A DNA stretch of 8,354 nt from S010-25 sp964466455 (GCA_964466455.1 CAYXNL010000078.1:1-8354); one strand, 5' to 3'. Counted from the first letter of the stretch, positions 1 through 6,165 are shown. Numbers and translations are program-made. The notes: generated by a model from the sequence alone, not told the origin.

Positions 1-119
1 GAGGTATTTACAGTGTGTCTTGAACCATAAGTGTCCTTTTCATCCGGTTCAGTAATATGTGTGTATTTCTGTTTACTGACGAAGATGGTATATGATAGAA
101 GCTTATTCACAATAATCAG

Positions 120-147
120 GGAATAATTATTTTTCTGTTGCGTCTAA
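120..147 (+). promoter_or_regulatory. Possible ECF-type promoter of the sigma/anti-sigma operon
   Basis: The sequence shows GGAATAA at 120-126 and TCTAA at 143-147, separated by 16 bases. This resembles the layout of RpoE-type promoters (GGAACTT, about 16 bases, TCTRA). Transcription would start near 153, leaving a leader of about 17 bases that carries the ribosome binding site AGAGGA (158-163) of the sigma gene. Many ECF sigma factors transcribe their own operon, so this would fit autoregulation. The -35 element departs from the RpoE consensus in its last bases, and the preferred promoter of this particular sigma factor is unknown. A weak sigma-70-like alternative is TGGTATATG at 86-94. Confidence 0.35.
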
Positions 148-169
148 CATTGTATGCAGAGGACTTTTT

Positions 170-718
170 ATGAAAGTTGTTAAGAACCTAATAGCTTCAA
201 TGTCATTGAAACATGAGTTTGCCGCCAGGCGTGAAAAATTATACAGAATTGCTTTTTCCTGGAGCCATAATTCAGCTCTGGCAGATGATCTGGTACAGGA
301 GACAATCTATAAAGCACTTAAAAATGCGGCAGGCCTACGTGATACTGCTACCATGGATACCTGGTTATATCGGATTCTATTTAATTGCTGGCAGGATTAT
401 TTGCGGGTAAAAGGGCGCAATGTCGAATTTTTTGAAATGCAGGATGACGCTCAGAATGACCATGATGATAATTATCAGCAAAGTCAGATTATTAATCGTG
501 TTCGGTCATCCATTGAGCAACTGCCTATGCCGTTACGTGAAGTTGTCACGCTGGCAGATCTCGCTGGTTTCAGCTACGCTGAAATTGCTGAAATTATCAG
601 TGTACCCATTGGTACGGTAATGAGTCGTTTGTTCAGGGCGCGCAAAACACTCAAACAACAATTACTTGAGTTTGGTGCCGATTATATCGATAACTCCCGA
701 TTAAGGAGGATTAAATAA
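170..718 (+). CDS. ECF-family RNA polymerase sigma factor
   Basis: This 182-residue protein has the two-domain architecture and usual length of an extracytoplasmic-function sigma factor, which directs core RNA polymerase to a small set of promoters. Region 2 spans about residues 20-82 and contains DDLVQET (39-45), the core-binding helix, and TWLYRILFN (64-72). A short acidic linker (about 90-103) leads to region 4 (about 112-166), where FSYAEIAEIISVPIGTV and the following RLFRARK form the helix-turn-helix for the -35 element. No extra C-terminal domain is present. The ATG at 170 is preferred because AGAGGA lies six bases upstream; the next in-frame ATG at 200 has no such site. The stop codon overlaps the start of the next gene (TAATG), so the two are translationally coupled, as is usual for an ECF factor and its anti-sigma factor. 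The family assignment is firm; the subgroup and regulon are unknown. Confidence 0.95.
   Translation: MKVVKNLIASMSLKHEFAARREKLYRIAFSWSHNSALADDLVQETIYKALKNAAGLRDTATMDTWLYRILFNCWQDYLRVKGRNVEFFEMQDDAQNDHDDNYQQSQIINRVRSSIEQLPMPLREVVTLADLAGFSYAEIAEIISVPIGTVMSRLFRARKTLKQQLLEFGADYIDNSRLRRIK
703..710 (+). promoter_or_regulatory. Strong ribosome binding site of the anti-sigma-like gene
   Basis: AAGGAGGA lies inside the end of the sigma-factor coding region, seven bases before the ATG at 718. It is a near-perfect match to the anti-Shine-Dalgarno sequence and fixes the start of the second gene. A strong site here would give ample anti-sigma protein relative to the sigma factor. Confidence 0.85.
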
Positions 719-1479
719 TGCATGCATGTAATACGGAAGCTCAGGAAATTAGCGAAGAAAAGTTGAATTTATTTATTGATGAGCAGCTTGACCAGCAGGA
801 AATGGATGAAATTCGGCAGGTGCTTATGGATAATAAAAGTTTACGTGAACGCGTTTGTCAGTTAAATGCGGTTCGTGAACTGATTGGTTATGCGTATGGG
901 GAGGTTTCTCCTGCACAGACGCACAGGCAGCTGAAGACGAATAGTCGCTGGCAGACCTGCTATCCAGTTGCAGCATCGGTTTTATTGCTGGTGGGCTGTC
1001 TGATTGGCTGGTTTGGACACAGCCTGAATCAGCACTATACTTCACATAATGCAATGGTAAATTCGCGGGAGATTTTTGATTATTATGCAAATAATATCCC
1101 GGCCAGCAATAAAATACGAAAAATTGTTTTGCATATTTCGACAGGTGATGCATATTCGATGAAAAGGGCACTGGATGAAACCCGGCAATTGTTAAAAAGT
1201 TATCATAATGCAGGTATTCCCATCGCCATTGATGTTGTTGCCAACAAAGGAGGGATTAAGCTTTTTCGGGCAAGTATTTCACCTTATGCTGACCAGTTAG
1301 CAAAAATTTCCAGGAACAATGCTAATGTTCAGTTTTTTGCCTGCGCACGTTCCATTGCCAAAGCAAGGAAAAAAGAAGGCAAAAATTTCGCTATGCTTCC
1401 AGAAGTTCATGTGGCAAAAACAGCAAGGGAATTGATTTCTAAGCAGATTGATAAGGGCTGGGTTTATATTAAGGTATAA
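718..1479 (+). CDS. Membrane anti-sigma-like protein with C-terminal DsrE/F-like domain
   Basis: This 253-residue protein is probably the membrane-bound inhibitor of the adjacent sigma factor. Residues about 10-60 (ISEEKLNLFIDEQLDQQEMDE, then charged helices) resemble the N-terminal helical domain of non-zinc anti-sigma factors; the zinc motif HxxxCxxC is absent. A single hydrophobic segment at about 82-99 follows a basic stretch (R70, K73, R77), which predicts a cytoplasmic N-terminus and a periplasmic C-terminus. Residues about 133-253 look like a DsrE/F-type domain: a first strand KIVLHIS, a helix ending in LLKSYHNAG, a strand IAIDVVANKGGI, a conserved-position cysteine at 209 in VQFFACARS, LPEVHV, and the closing GWVYIKV. 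DsrE-type proteins carry or bind sulfur in sulfur oxidisers. Position directly behind the ECF gene supports an anti-sigma role. The combination suggests a sulfur-responsive sensor, but the sulfur response is inference. Other cysteines are at 4, 47, 81 and 94. Confidence 0.75.
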   Translation: MHACNTEAQEISEEKLNLFIDEQLDQQEMDEIRQVLMDNKSLRERVCQLNAVRELIGYAYGEVSPAQTHRQLKTNSRWQTCYPVAASVLLLVGCLIGWFGHSLNQHYTSHNAMVNSREIFDYYANNIPASNKIRKIVLHISTGDAYSMKRALDETRQLLKSYHNAGIPIAIDVVANKGGIKLFRASISPYADQLAKISRNNANVQFFACARSIAKARKKEGKNFAMLPEVHVAKTARELISKQIDKGWVYIKV

Positions 1480-1480
1480 A

Positions 1481-1519
1481 GGGATGGCGTAAAAACAGGG
1501 TGCCCCGCCCCAATTTTTT
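1481..1519 (+). terminator. Probable terminator after the sigma/anti-sigma operon
   Basis: GGCG (1486-1489) can pair with CGCC (1506-1509), extended by GG/CC pairs across a two-base bulge, and the structure is followed by six T residues at 1514-1519. The loop is long and the stem short, so this is a moderate candidate. It sits in the 51-base gap between two convergent genes, where a terminator is expected. Confidence 0.35.
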
Positions 1520-1541
1520 ATGCAGCAATTTTATGCGGCAA
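1516..1541. repeat. Adjacent 13-bp duplication at the 3' end of the phosphodiesterase gene
   Basis: TTTTATGCAGCAA (1516-1528) is followed directly by TTTTATGCGGCAA (1529-1541), differing at one base. The second copy holds the stop codon and the last Ala-Ala codons of the minus-strand gene. It looks like a small slippage duplication. Confidence 0.6.
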
Positions 1542-2058
1542 CACTGTCAGCAAATACGACTTCATCAATTAGCCACTCAGTATTACTGGCGGTCAGAATC
1601 AGGCAGGAAGGACCGCCGTGAGTACGTGTTTTCCCCGAAGCACCGGGGTTAACTACCCAGGGTAGTGTGTCCTGGTCTATCACACGGTGATGCGTGTGTC
1701 CGTACACAATCAGGCGGGCATCTTGATGAATCCGTCGAAGCTTTGTATGCTCAGGGTGGTTACCCAGTTTATGCCCATGTTCAATATAAACCTTCCCGCC
1801 GGGTAAGGACAATATAGCGGTATTGGGCAGAGTTGACAATATGTCTATCTCTTCCGCCTTCCAGGCGGCAGGACAATCATTATTACCAGCCACCGCAATC
1901 AGCTCTTTAGCTGCCCGCAGTTGCTCAAGTATTCCAGCATTAGAAATATCGCCCGCATGAACAATATAATCACAACTATTTACCTTTGCTTTGATGCGTG
2001 GGTCAAGGTAACCGTGTGAATCAGAGAGAATGCCCACGGATACAGAACGCTGCCTCAT
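1531..2058 (-). CDS. YfcE/MJ0936-type metallophosphoesterase
   Basis: This 175-residue protein is a calcineurin-like phosphoesterase of the small YfcE/MJ0936 type, soluble and cytoplasmic, with no signal peptide. All metal-binding blocks are present in order: DSH (13-15), GD (36-37), GNND (58-61), HGH (94-96) and GHTH (120-123), followed by NPGAS (137-141), which matches the NPGS element of the family. Length is normal for the family. Relatives hydrolyse model phosphodiesters with manganese or other divalent metals; the natural substrate is generally unknown and cannot be told here. The start codon overlaps the stop of the upstream YkgJ-type gene in an ATGA arrangement, so the two form one translationally coupled operon. 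The C-terminus ends in a 13-bp duplication. The family call is secure, the biological role open. Confidence 0.92.
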   Translation of the reverse strand: MRQRSVSVGILSDSHGYLDPRIKAKVNSCDYIVHAGDISNAGILEQLRAAKELIAVAGNNDCPAAWKAEEIDILSTLPNTAILSLPGGKVYIEHGHKLGNHPEHTKLRRIHQDARLIVYGHTHHRVIDQDTLPWVVNPGASGKTRTHGGPSCLILTASNTEWLIDEVVFADSVAA

Positions 2059-2969
2059 GTATCTTTCTTACCTGAATCAAGTGATGCTTTACGTGCCTCC
2101 TCCTGCTTACGCTGATGTTCAATAATTTCAGCCTGTTTTCGGTATTCCAGAATTTCTTTACGCTCTTTAATGCGTTCTTCCCAGGCACCTTCACGTTCTT
2201 TAATACTCATTTCACCAAAGAATACCTGCTTCATCAGACGGAAACCAAATTGCATTAATGCAATGTCATCGGTTTCAAGTGATGCATACTCATCATCATT
2301 AAGATCATAGGTTTTGATAAAAGAATCACTCATTACAAAACGGCGGAAACGATCCATGTCATAGCTGGCCATAAAGAACATTTGCAGGCTCATTTCCGAT
2401 GGTTTACCAATAGCTGGACCGGTCGATTTTTTCTTTAATATAAGACGATACCATTCATCGTTATAATCATCATATTCCTCAACAGCCTGTTCCTTGCGGT
2501 ATTGGGCAATTGTCTGGATTTTATCTTCATTATGGCCTTTACAATGCTCTTCTTTTACCAGCAGAAAGTGACGTTCATCATTACTTTCAGTAACAGATTT
2601 CATTGCCAGCAGACCGGAAGGGTAATAGCGGCAGGTGGTAGGTCGGTCGGCATAAATGGAACAGCCTTCTTCATTCATAAACAGACAGGCTCCCTCTTCA
2701 TTAGTGCGTAATTTCAGACCGGGCACACCGTGAGCATCCAGTTCAAATGGTACCGTGTGCTCTTTGAGAAAGGTGGATGAATCCATGCCGAGATTTTTTT
2801 TAAGGCGGATGATGTCATACGGGGTGATGGTTACATCAGCATGTGAACAACATTCATTCCAGCACGAAATACCACGGTGACAACGGAATTTTAGAGTATC
2901 ATCAAGTTCAAGTCTTACCGGTAGTACCGGACTTGAGTTGGGCAGGCCAAATTTATTTTCTTCACTCAT
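2055..2969 (-). CDS. YkgJ-family cysteine-cluster protein
   Basis: This 304-residue protein belongs to the YkgJ-type family of putative zinc- or iron-chelating proteins. The N-terminal half carries the cysteine pattern: C30, C36, C40 and C41 (within RGISCWNECCSHADV), then C95, C103 and C113 (in GACLFM, GCSIYADRP and TTCRYYP), with a further C143. ITPYDIIRL (48-56) between the groups is also typical. The C-terminal third (about 255-297) is rich in Lys, Glu and Arg and probably forms a long helix or coiled coil, an extension beyond the minimal family domain. There is no signal peptide or membrane segment, so it should be cytoplasmic. It is the first gene of a two-gene operon with the phosphodiesterase and lies 156 bases downstream of aprA beyond a terminator. 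The ATG at 2969 has only a weak ribosome binding site. A role as an Fe-S or metal-site accessory factor is possible but unproven. Confidence 0.88.
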   Translation of the reverse strand: MSEENKFGLPNSSPVLPVRLELDDTLKFRCHRGISCWNECCSHADVTITPYDIIRLKKNLGMDSSTFLKEHTVPFELDAHGVPGLKLRTNEEGACLFMNEEGCSIYADRPTTCRYYPSGLLAMKSVTESNDERHFLLVKEEHCKGHNEDKIQTIAQYRKEQAVEEYDDYNDEWYRLILKKKSTGPAIGKPSEMSLQMFFMASYDMDRFRRFVMSDSFIKTYDLNDDEYASLETDDIALMQFGFRLMKQVFFGEMSIKEREGAWEERIKERKEILEYRKQAEIIEHQRKQEEARKASLDSGKKDT

Positions 2970-2998
2970 AATAGTATCTTCAATATTTTCCAGTTTAA

Positions 2999-3028
2999 AT
3001 TATAAGTTTTACATTGCGTTTCTGTAGA
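2999..3028 (-). promoter_or_regulatory. Sigma-70-type promoter of the ykgJ-yfcE operon
   Basis: Read on the minus strand, TCTACA (3023-3028) and a perfect TATAAT (2999-3004) are spaced by 18 bases. Transcription would begin near 2992, giving a leader of about 23 bases. The promoter lies in the short gap after the aprA terminator, which explains how the downstream pair is expressed independently of aprBA. Confidence 0.55.
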
Positions 3029-3050
3029 AATCTGTAATATAAAACTTATA
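3001..3050. repeat. Large AT-rich inverted repeat overlapping the ykgJ promoter
   Basis: TATAAGTTTTA (3001-3011) and TAAAACTTATA (3040-3050) are perfectly complementary 11-base arms. With two mismatches the arms extend to 17 bases each (3001-3017 and 3034-3050), 15 of 17 matching. The left arm overlaps the -10 box and the -35 box lies between the arms, an arrangement that suits a repressor operator or a cruciform. A role as a second hairpin behind the aprA terminator is an alternative. Confidence 0.6.
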
Positions 3051-3071
3051 ACTCAATATATATAAAAATGA

Positions 3072-3104
3072 AAAATCCGGACATCCAAAGGATGCCCGGA
3101 TTTT
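3072..3104 (-). terminator. Rho-independent terminator of aprBA
   Basis: A 15-base stem (arms 3072-3086 and 3090-3104) closes a three-base loop. Read on the minus strand every position pairs, one as a G-U wobble, whereas on the plus strand that position is an A-C mismatch, so the element is oriented for aprBA. On the minus strand it runs into TTTTTCATTTTTATATA. It lies about 20 bases beyond the aprA stop codon. Confidence 0.93.
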
Positions 3105-3125
3105 CTTAACTCAAGTACCTAACTG

Positions 3126-5108
3126 TTATTTAAACAGTTTAGACTTGTCAATCAGATCAACGTGTGCACGCTTGAAGCATGTCCACTTTTTGGATTCCTT
3201 GTCATAGATTGAGTTAACGAAGCAATGCCAGTTTTCTTCGTCTACAAAGTTCTTGTCAGAACGGTAGTAGAAACCTGGGTAACGAGATTCCTGGCGGAAC
3301 TCGATGTGCTTCATGTGTGCTTCTGCTGTCAGAATGCGGTGGTAATTTTCCCATGCACGAAGTAATTCGTGAAGGTCTTTTGCACGCATTTTTTCAGCAT
3401 CTTCTTTCAGCATGTCCATCTTCTCACCAGCAACTTTCAACATTTCTGTGTTGGTTGTGTAGTAAGTTGCAATGCCGGCAACATATTCATCCATAATTTT
3501 CTGCAGACGGAATTGCAGCATTCTTGGAGTAATATAGTTAGGGTTAATATCAATTGCAGTGGTGTAGTCCTTAAATTCAAGGTAAGTTTTAACTGGTTGA
3601 TAGATTTCAGCAACCAGGTCATCAACAGATGTATCCAGTTCGGGGGTGAAATCAGCATTATCCAGGCAGTATTTAACCATTGATTTGGCTGCCATACGAC
3701 CTTCAGCATGTGAACCTGAAGAGAATTTATGACCGGAAGCACCAACACCGTCACCGGCTGTGAATAAACCACCAACTGTTGTCATACCACGGTAACCCCA
3801 GTTCCAGCCAGATGGCAGGTGATCAGGAATACCTTCGCCCAGACCTTCATCTGTTGGCGCACCAAGATCAGTCGGGCCAGAAACCCAGATGCCACAACAA
3901 CCTGAGTGTGAGCCTAACAGGTAAGGTTCGGTAGGCATTAATTCTGAGTTTTTCTTCTCAGGTTCAATGTTTTCACCAACCCAGATACCACACTGGCCAA
4001 TACACATGTCAAGGAAGTCTTCCCATGCTTCTGCTTCCAGATGCTTCACTTCACGTGGAGACAGTGTCTCGCGCAGTTTAGCCAAAGCAGACACTGTGTC
4101 CATATAAATAGGACCGCGACCTTCTTTCATTTCTCTCAGCATCAGGTGGTTACGCAGACAGGATGCCGGTACGGCAGCCTGACCATAAGGAGGATAGTCA
4201 TCCAGCATTTCCTTGTTGCGTGTCATGTAATTTTCGCCAAATGCATTAGTAGCCTGTGCTCTAAACAGCAGGAACCATGCACCGACAGGGCCGTAACCAT
4301 CTTTGAAACGTGTTGGAACGAAACGGTTTTCCATCAGTGTCAGTTCAGCACCAGCTTCAGCAGCCATTGAGTAGGTAGAACCGGAGTTCCATACTGGATA
4401 CCATGCACGACCCTGACCTTCACCAACAGAGCGGGGACGGAACAGGTTTACACAGCCACCAGCAGCTAACAGAATAGCTTTGGCTTTGTAAATGTGAATT
4501 TTATCTTCACGGGTAGAGAAACCAACAGCACCTGCAATACGTGATGGATCATTCTTATCATTAACCAGCTTAACGATGAAAACACGTTCCTGAATGTTTT
4601 CTACACCCAGTGCTTTTTTTGCTGCTTCTGCAACGATCCATTTGTATGACTCACCGTTGATCATGATTTGCCATTTACCAGAACGTACGGGCTTACCACC
4701 ATCTTTCAGTGGAGTCATGCCTTTAGAACCATCAAAACGTTCACCATTCTCATCTGTTTTCCAGATAGGCAGGCCCCATTCTTCAAACAGGTGGACGGAT
4801 TCGTCAACGTGACGGCCTACGTCATAAGCAAGGTCATCACGGGTAATGCCCATCAGGTCGTTTGAAACCATGCGAGTATAGTCTGCTGGATCCTGTTCAG
4901 GACCAATGTATGTGTTAATAGCAGATAAGCCCTGCGCGACCGCACCAGAGCGATCCATAGCAGCTTTATCTACAAGTTTAATTTTAAGGTCTGTACCTTT
5001 TGCCCACTGCATGATTTCAAATGCAGCGCCACAACAGGCCATACCACCACCGATTAACAGTATGTCTACGGTTTCTTCAATGACATCTGGATTTCCAAAT
5101 TCAGCCAT
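3126..5108 (-). CDS. aprA: Adenylylsulfate (APS) reductase, alpha subunit
   Basis: AprA is the FAD-containing catalytic subunit of dissimilatory APS reductase, a cytoplasmic enzyme that interconverts APS with sulfite plus AMP; in sulfur oxidisers it works toward APS. The 660-residue product is full length. The N-terminal dinucleotide-binding motif IGGGMACCGAAFE (19-31) and the later FTAGDGVGASGHKFSSGSH (449-467) bind FAD. RFVPTRFKDGYGPVGAW (262-278) carries the substrate-region arginine at 267, and GSHSGCCGIWVSG (399-411) carries the active-site-region histidine at 401. The C-terminal domain (about 500-660) is the helical part shared with the fumarate reductase family. The ATG at 5108 is supported by AAGAGG eight bases upstream. 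It follows aprB after 21 bases in the same operon and is closed by a strong terminator. No aprM or qmo gene adjoins it. The identification is very strong. Confidence 0.98.
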   Translation of the reverse strand: MAEFGNPDVIEETVDILLIGGGMACCGAAFEIMQWAKGTDLKIKLVDKAAMDRSGAVAQGLSAINTYIGPEQDPADYTRMVSNDLMGITRDDLAYDVGRHVDESVHLFEEWGLPIWKTDENGERFDGSKGMTPLKDGGKPVRSGKWQIMINGESYKWIVAEAAKKALGVENIQERVFIVKLVNDKNDPSRIAGAVGFSTREDKIHIYKAKAILLAAGGCVNLFRPRSVGEGQGRAWYPVWNSGSTYSMAAEAGAELTLMENRFVPTRFKDGYGPVGAWFLLFRAQATNAFGENYMTRNKEMLDDYPPYGQAAVPASCLRNHLMLREMKEGRGPIYMDTVSALAKLRETLSPREVKHLEAEAWEDFLDMCIGQCGIWVGENIEPEKKNSELMPTEPYLLGSHSGCCGIWVSGPTDLGAPTDEGLGEGIPDHLPSGWNWGYRGMTTVGGLFTAGDGVGASGHKFSSGSHAEGRMAAKSMVKYCLDNADFTPELDTSVDDLVAEIYQPVKTYLEFKDYTTAIDINPNYITPRMLQFRLQKIMDEYVAGIATYYTTNTEMLKVAGEKMDMLKEDAEKMRAKDLHELLRAWENYHRILTAEAHMKHIEFRQESRYPGFYYRSDKNFVDEENWHCFVNSIYDKESKKWTCFKRAHVDLIDKSKLFK

Positions 5109-5129
5109 TATTTTAGCCTCTTAAATAAA

Positions 5130-5597
5130 TTATTTACGGATTAATTCGCTAGGGTCGCCAATACGGTAACCATTTTCCTGACAGAAAAAACCGTTCTCTT
5201 CGATTTTAGCCATGTCAGCTTCAGGTTTACCTGCATAAGGCTCGATAGAACCTTCAGGGGTAGTACGAATTGGGAATTTGAAACGCTTCATGTTGCCATT
5301 ACGGAACTTGATGGTCCACATGATTGAGTCTGTACCACGCAGAGGTTGCACAGAACCGCCCAGTGGAACGACATCAGCATAGTGACGAACTTCGATTGCG
5401 TTTTGAGGGCAGATCTTAACGCAGGAATAGCATTCCCAGCATTGATCAGGTTCCTGGTTATATGACTTCATGGCGTGACCGGTGTCAGAACCATCCTTAT
5501 CAAGTTTCATCAGATCGTGTGGGCAGATGTACATGCAGGCCGTACGGTCCTGGCCTTTACACCCATCACACTTTTCTGTACGTACAAAAGTAGGCAT
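5130..5597 (-). CDS. aprB: Adenylylsulfate (APS) reductase, beta subunit
   Basis: AprB is the ferredoxin-like electron-transfer subunit of APS reductase and carries two [4Fe-4S] clusters between the FAD of AprA and the outside electron partner. The 155-residue protein has ligands C10, C13, C21 and C25 for one cluster (CDGC then ACMYICP) and C53, C56, C59 and C63 for the other (CWECYSCVKICP). The longer spacing C-x2-C-x7-C-x3-C of the first set and the trailing C-terminal arm (about 100-155), which wraps around AprA in known structures, are typical of AprB. An extra cysteine lies at 139. The ATG at 5597 has AGGAG nine bases upstream. It is the first gene of the aprBA operon; upstream lies a long non-coding leader and not aprM. 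Confidence 0.98.
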   Translation of the reverse strand: MPTFVRTEKCDGCKGQDRTACMYICPHDLMKLDKDGSDTGHAMKSYNQEPDQCWECYSCVKICPQNAIEVRHYADVVPLGGSVQPLRGTDSIMWTIKFRNGNMKRFKFPIRTTPEGSIEPYAGKPEADMAKIEENGFFCQENGYRIGDPSELIRK

Positions 5598-5625
5598 TAT
5601 TATTAACTCCTGGAGTTGTAGTTAT

Positions 5626-5639
5626 GCAATTGCAATTGC
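5626..5639. repeat. Perfect 14-bp palindrome upstream of aprB
   Basis: GCAATTGCAATTGC is identical to its own reverse complement and consists of two overlapping GCAATTGC units. It lies 29-42 bases upstream of the aprB start, just before the ribosome binding site, where a protein operator or a leader structure could act. No known operator is recognised. Confidence 0.6.
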
Positions 5640-5740
5640 TGTAGTTAAATCGAGAGTCATCCATAATAAGCAGTGACCATTGATTGCTACTTTCCTCATC
5701 TTCTATGGCCAAAAGCCTTACAAAAGAATCGAAATTTCTA

Positions 5741-5766
5741 GCATCGCCAATAAGGGCGGTGTTTTT
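5741..5766 (+). terminator. Plus-oriented terminator-like hairpin in the aprBA leader
   Basis: GCATCGCC (5741-5748) pairs with GGCGGTGT (5755-5762) across a six-base loop, with two G-U wobbles that hold only in plus-strand RNA, and is followed by a T-run to 5766. The polarity is opposite to aprBA. No plus-strand gene precedes it, so it may end antisense transcription through the aprB leader. Confidence 0.4.
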
Positions 5767-5772
5767 CCTGCT

Positions 5773-5818
5773 CACAAAAATACCACTTCACTATGTTACC
5801 GGGCGGTATTTTTTTGTG
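5773..5818. repeat. Second AT-rich inverted repeat in the aprBA leader
   Basis: CACAAAAATACC (5773-5784) is complementary to GGTATTTTTTTGTG (5805-5818) except for two extra T residues. Inside it a nested inverted repeat TACCG/CGGTA (5797-5801 and 5804-5808) precedes seven T residues on the plus strand. It could form a hairpin in RNA of either strand. Confidence 0.45.
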
Positions 5819-5932
5819 CAGTAAATCTGTATTAATGTTGATGATGCCCGATGCCTGATGTTTTTATACATCAATTTAGCATCGCATCGGTGGCCTGCTT
5901 CAAATCTTGAGCCCATTGGAAGCGGGGCACAT

Positions 5933-5962
5933 ATTCTATGCCTAAATCAGGTTAAAATGCAA
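5933..5962 (-). promoter_or_regulatory. Candidate sigma-70-type promoter of aprBA
   Basis: On the minus strand TTGCAT (5957-5962) and TAGAAT (5933-5938) are spaced by 18 bases, four or more of six matching each consensus box. Transcription from here would give aprBA a leader of roughly 330 bases that includes the hairpins and the palindrome noted above. Promoters nearer to aprB may exist but none looks better. Confidence 0.35.
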
Positions 5963-6114
5963 TCCGCGCAGGCATTAACTGCGGTGCAGAATAACGCTTG
6001 TTATGCGAAATACCAAACAGTAATATTATGGTTACAATAAGTTTTTTTTATGATGTAGTATATTATTTTATAGACCTTTAAAAACAATGATATACGACGT
6101 ATCGCGGAAGATAA

Positions 6115-6133
6115 GTAATTGATAATCATTCTC
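6115..6133. promoter_or_regulatory. Candidate Fur box
   Basis: The 19 bases match the classical Fur box GATAATGATAATCATTATC at 15 positions, including a run of ten (GATAATCATT). The site overlaps the -35 box of the promoter at 6119-6147, so iron-loaded Fur bound here would be expected to repress the DUF971-MoaD gene. Binding is not shown; AT-rich sequence makes partial matches easier by chance. Confidence 0.4.
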
Positions 6134-6147
6134 GGTTAGTGCATACT
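6119..6147 (+). promoter_or_regulatory. Sigma-70-type promoter of the DUF971-MoaD gene
   Basis: TTGATA (6119-6124) and CATACT (6142-6147) are separated by 17 bases, matching five and four of six consensus positions. Transcription would start near 6154, leaving about 60 bases of leader. This placement argues against translation from the upstream GTG at 6139. Confidence 0.5.
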
Positions 6148-6165
6148 GTACCCATGCAGGGTAAT

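Noticed and set aside
21..51. Inverted repeat TGAACC/GGTTCA in the left-edge non-coding region
   Set aside because: Only six bases per arm with 19 between; expected by chance and no partner gene is visible to give it meaning.
3369..5124. Several open frames opposite to or out of frame with aprA
   Set aside because: They are shadows of the aprA coding sequence; none has a ribosome binding site or protein-family features.
5566..5775. Open frame of 69 codons on the minus strand overlapping the aprB start
   Set aside because: It begins with GTG after an AT-rich stretch without a ribosome binding site, overlaps aprB out of frame, and shows no family motif. A leader peptide cannot be excluded but is not supported.
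5858..6040. Open frame of 60 codons on the plus strand in the aprB upstream region
   Set aside because: No ribosome binding site or recognisable domain; it covers the candidate aprBA promoter and is consistent with chance.
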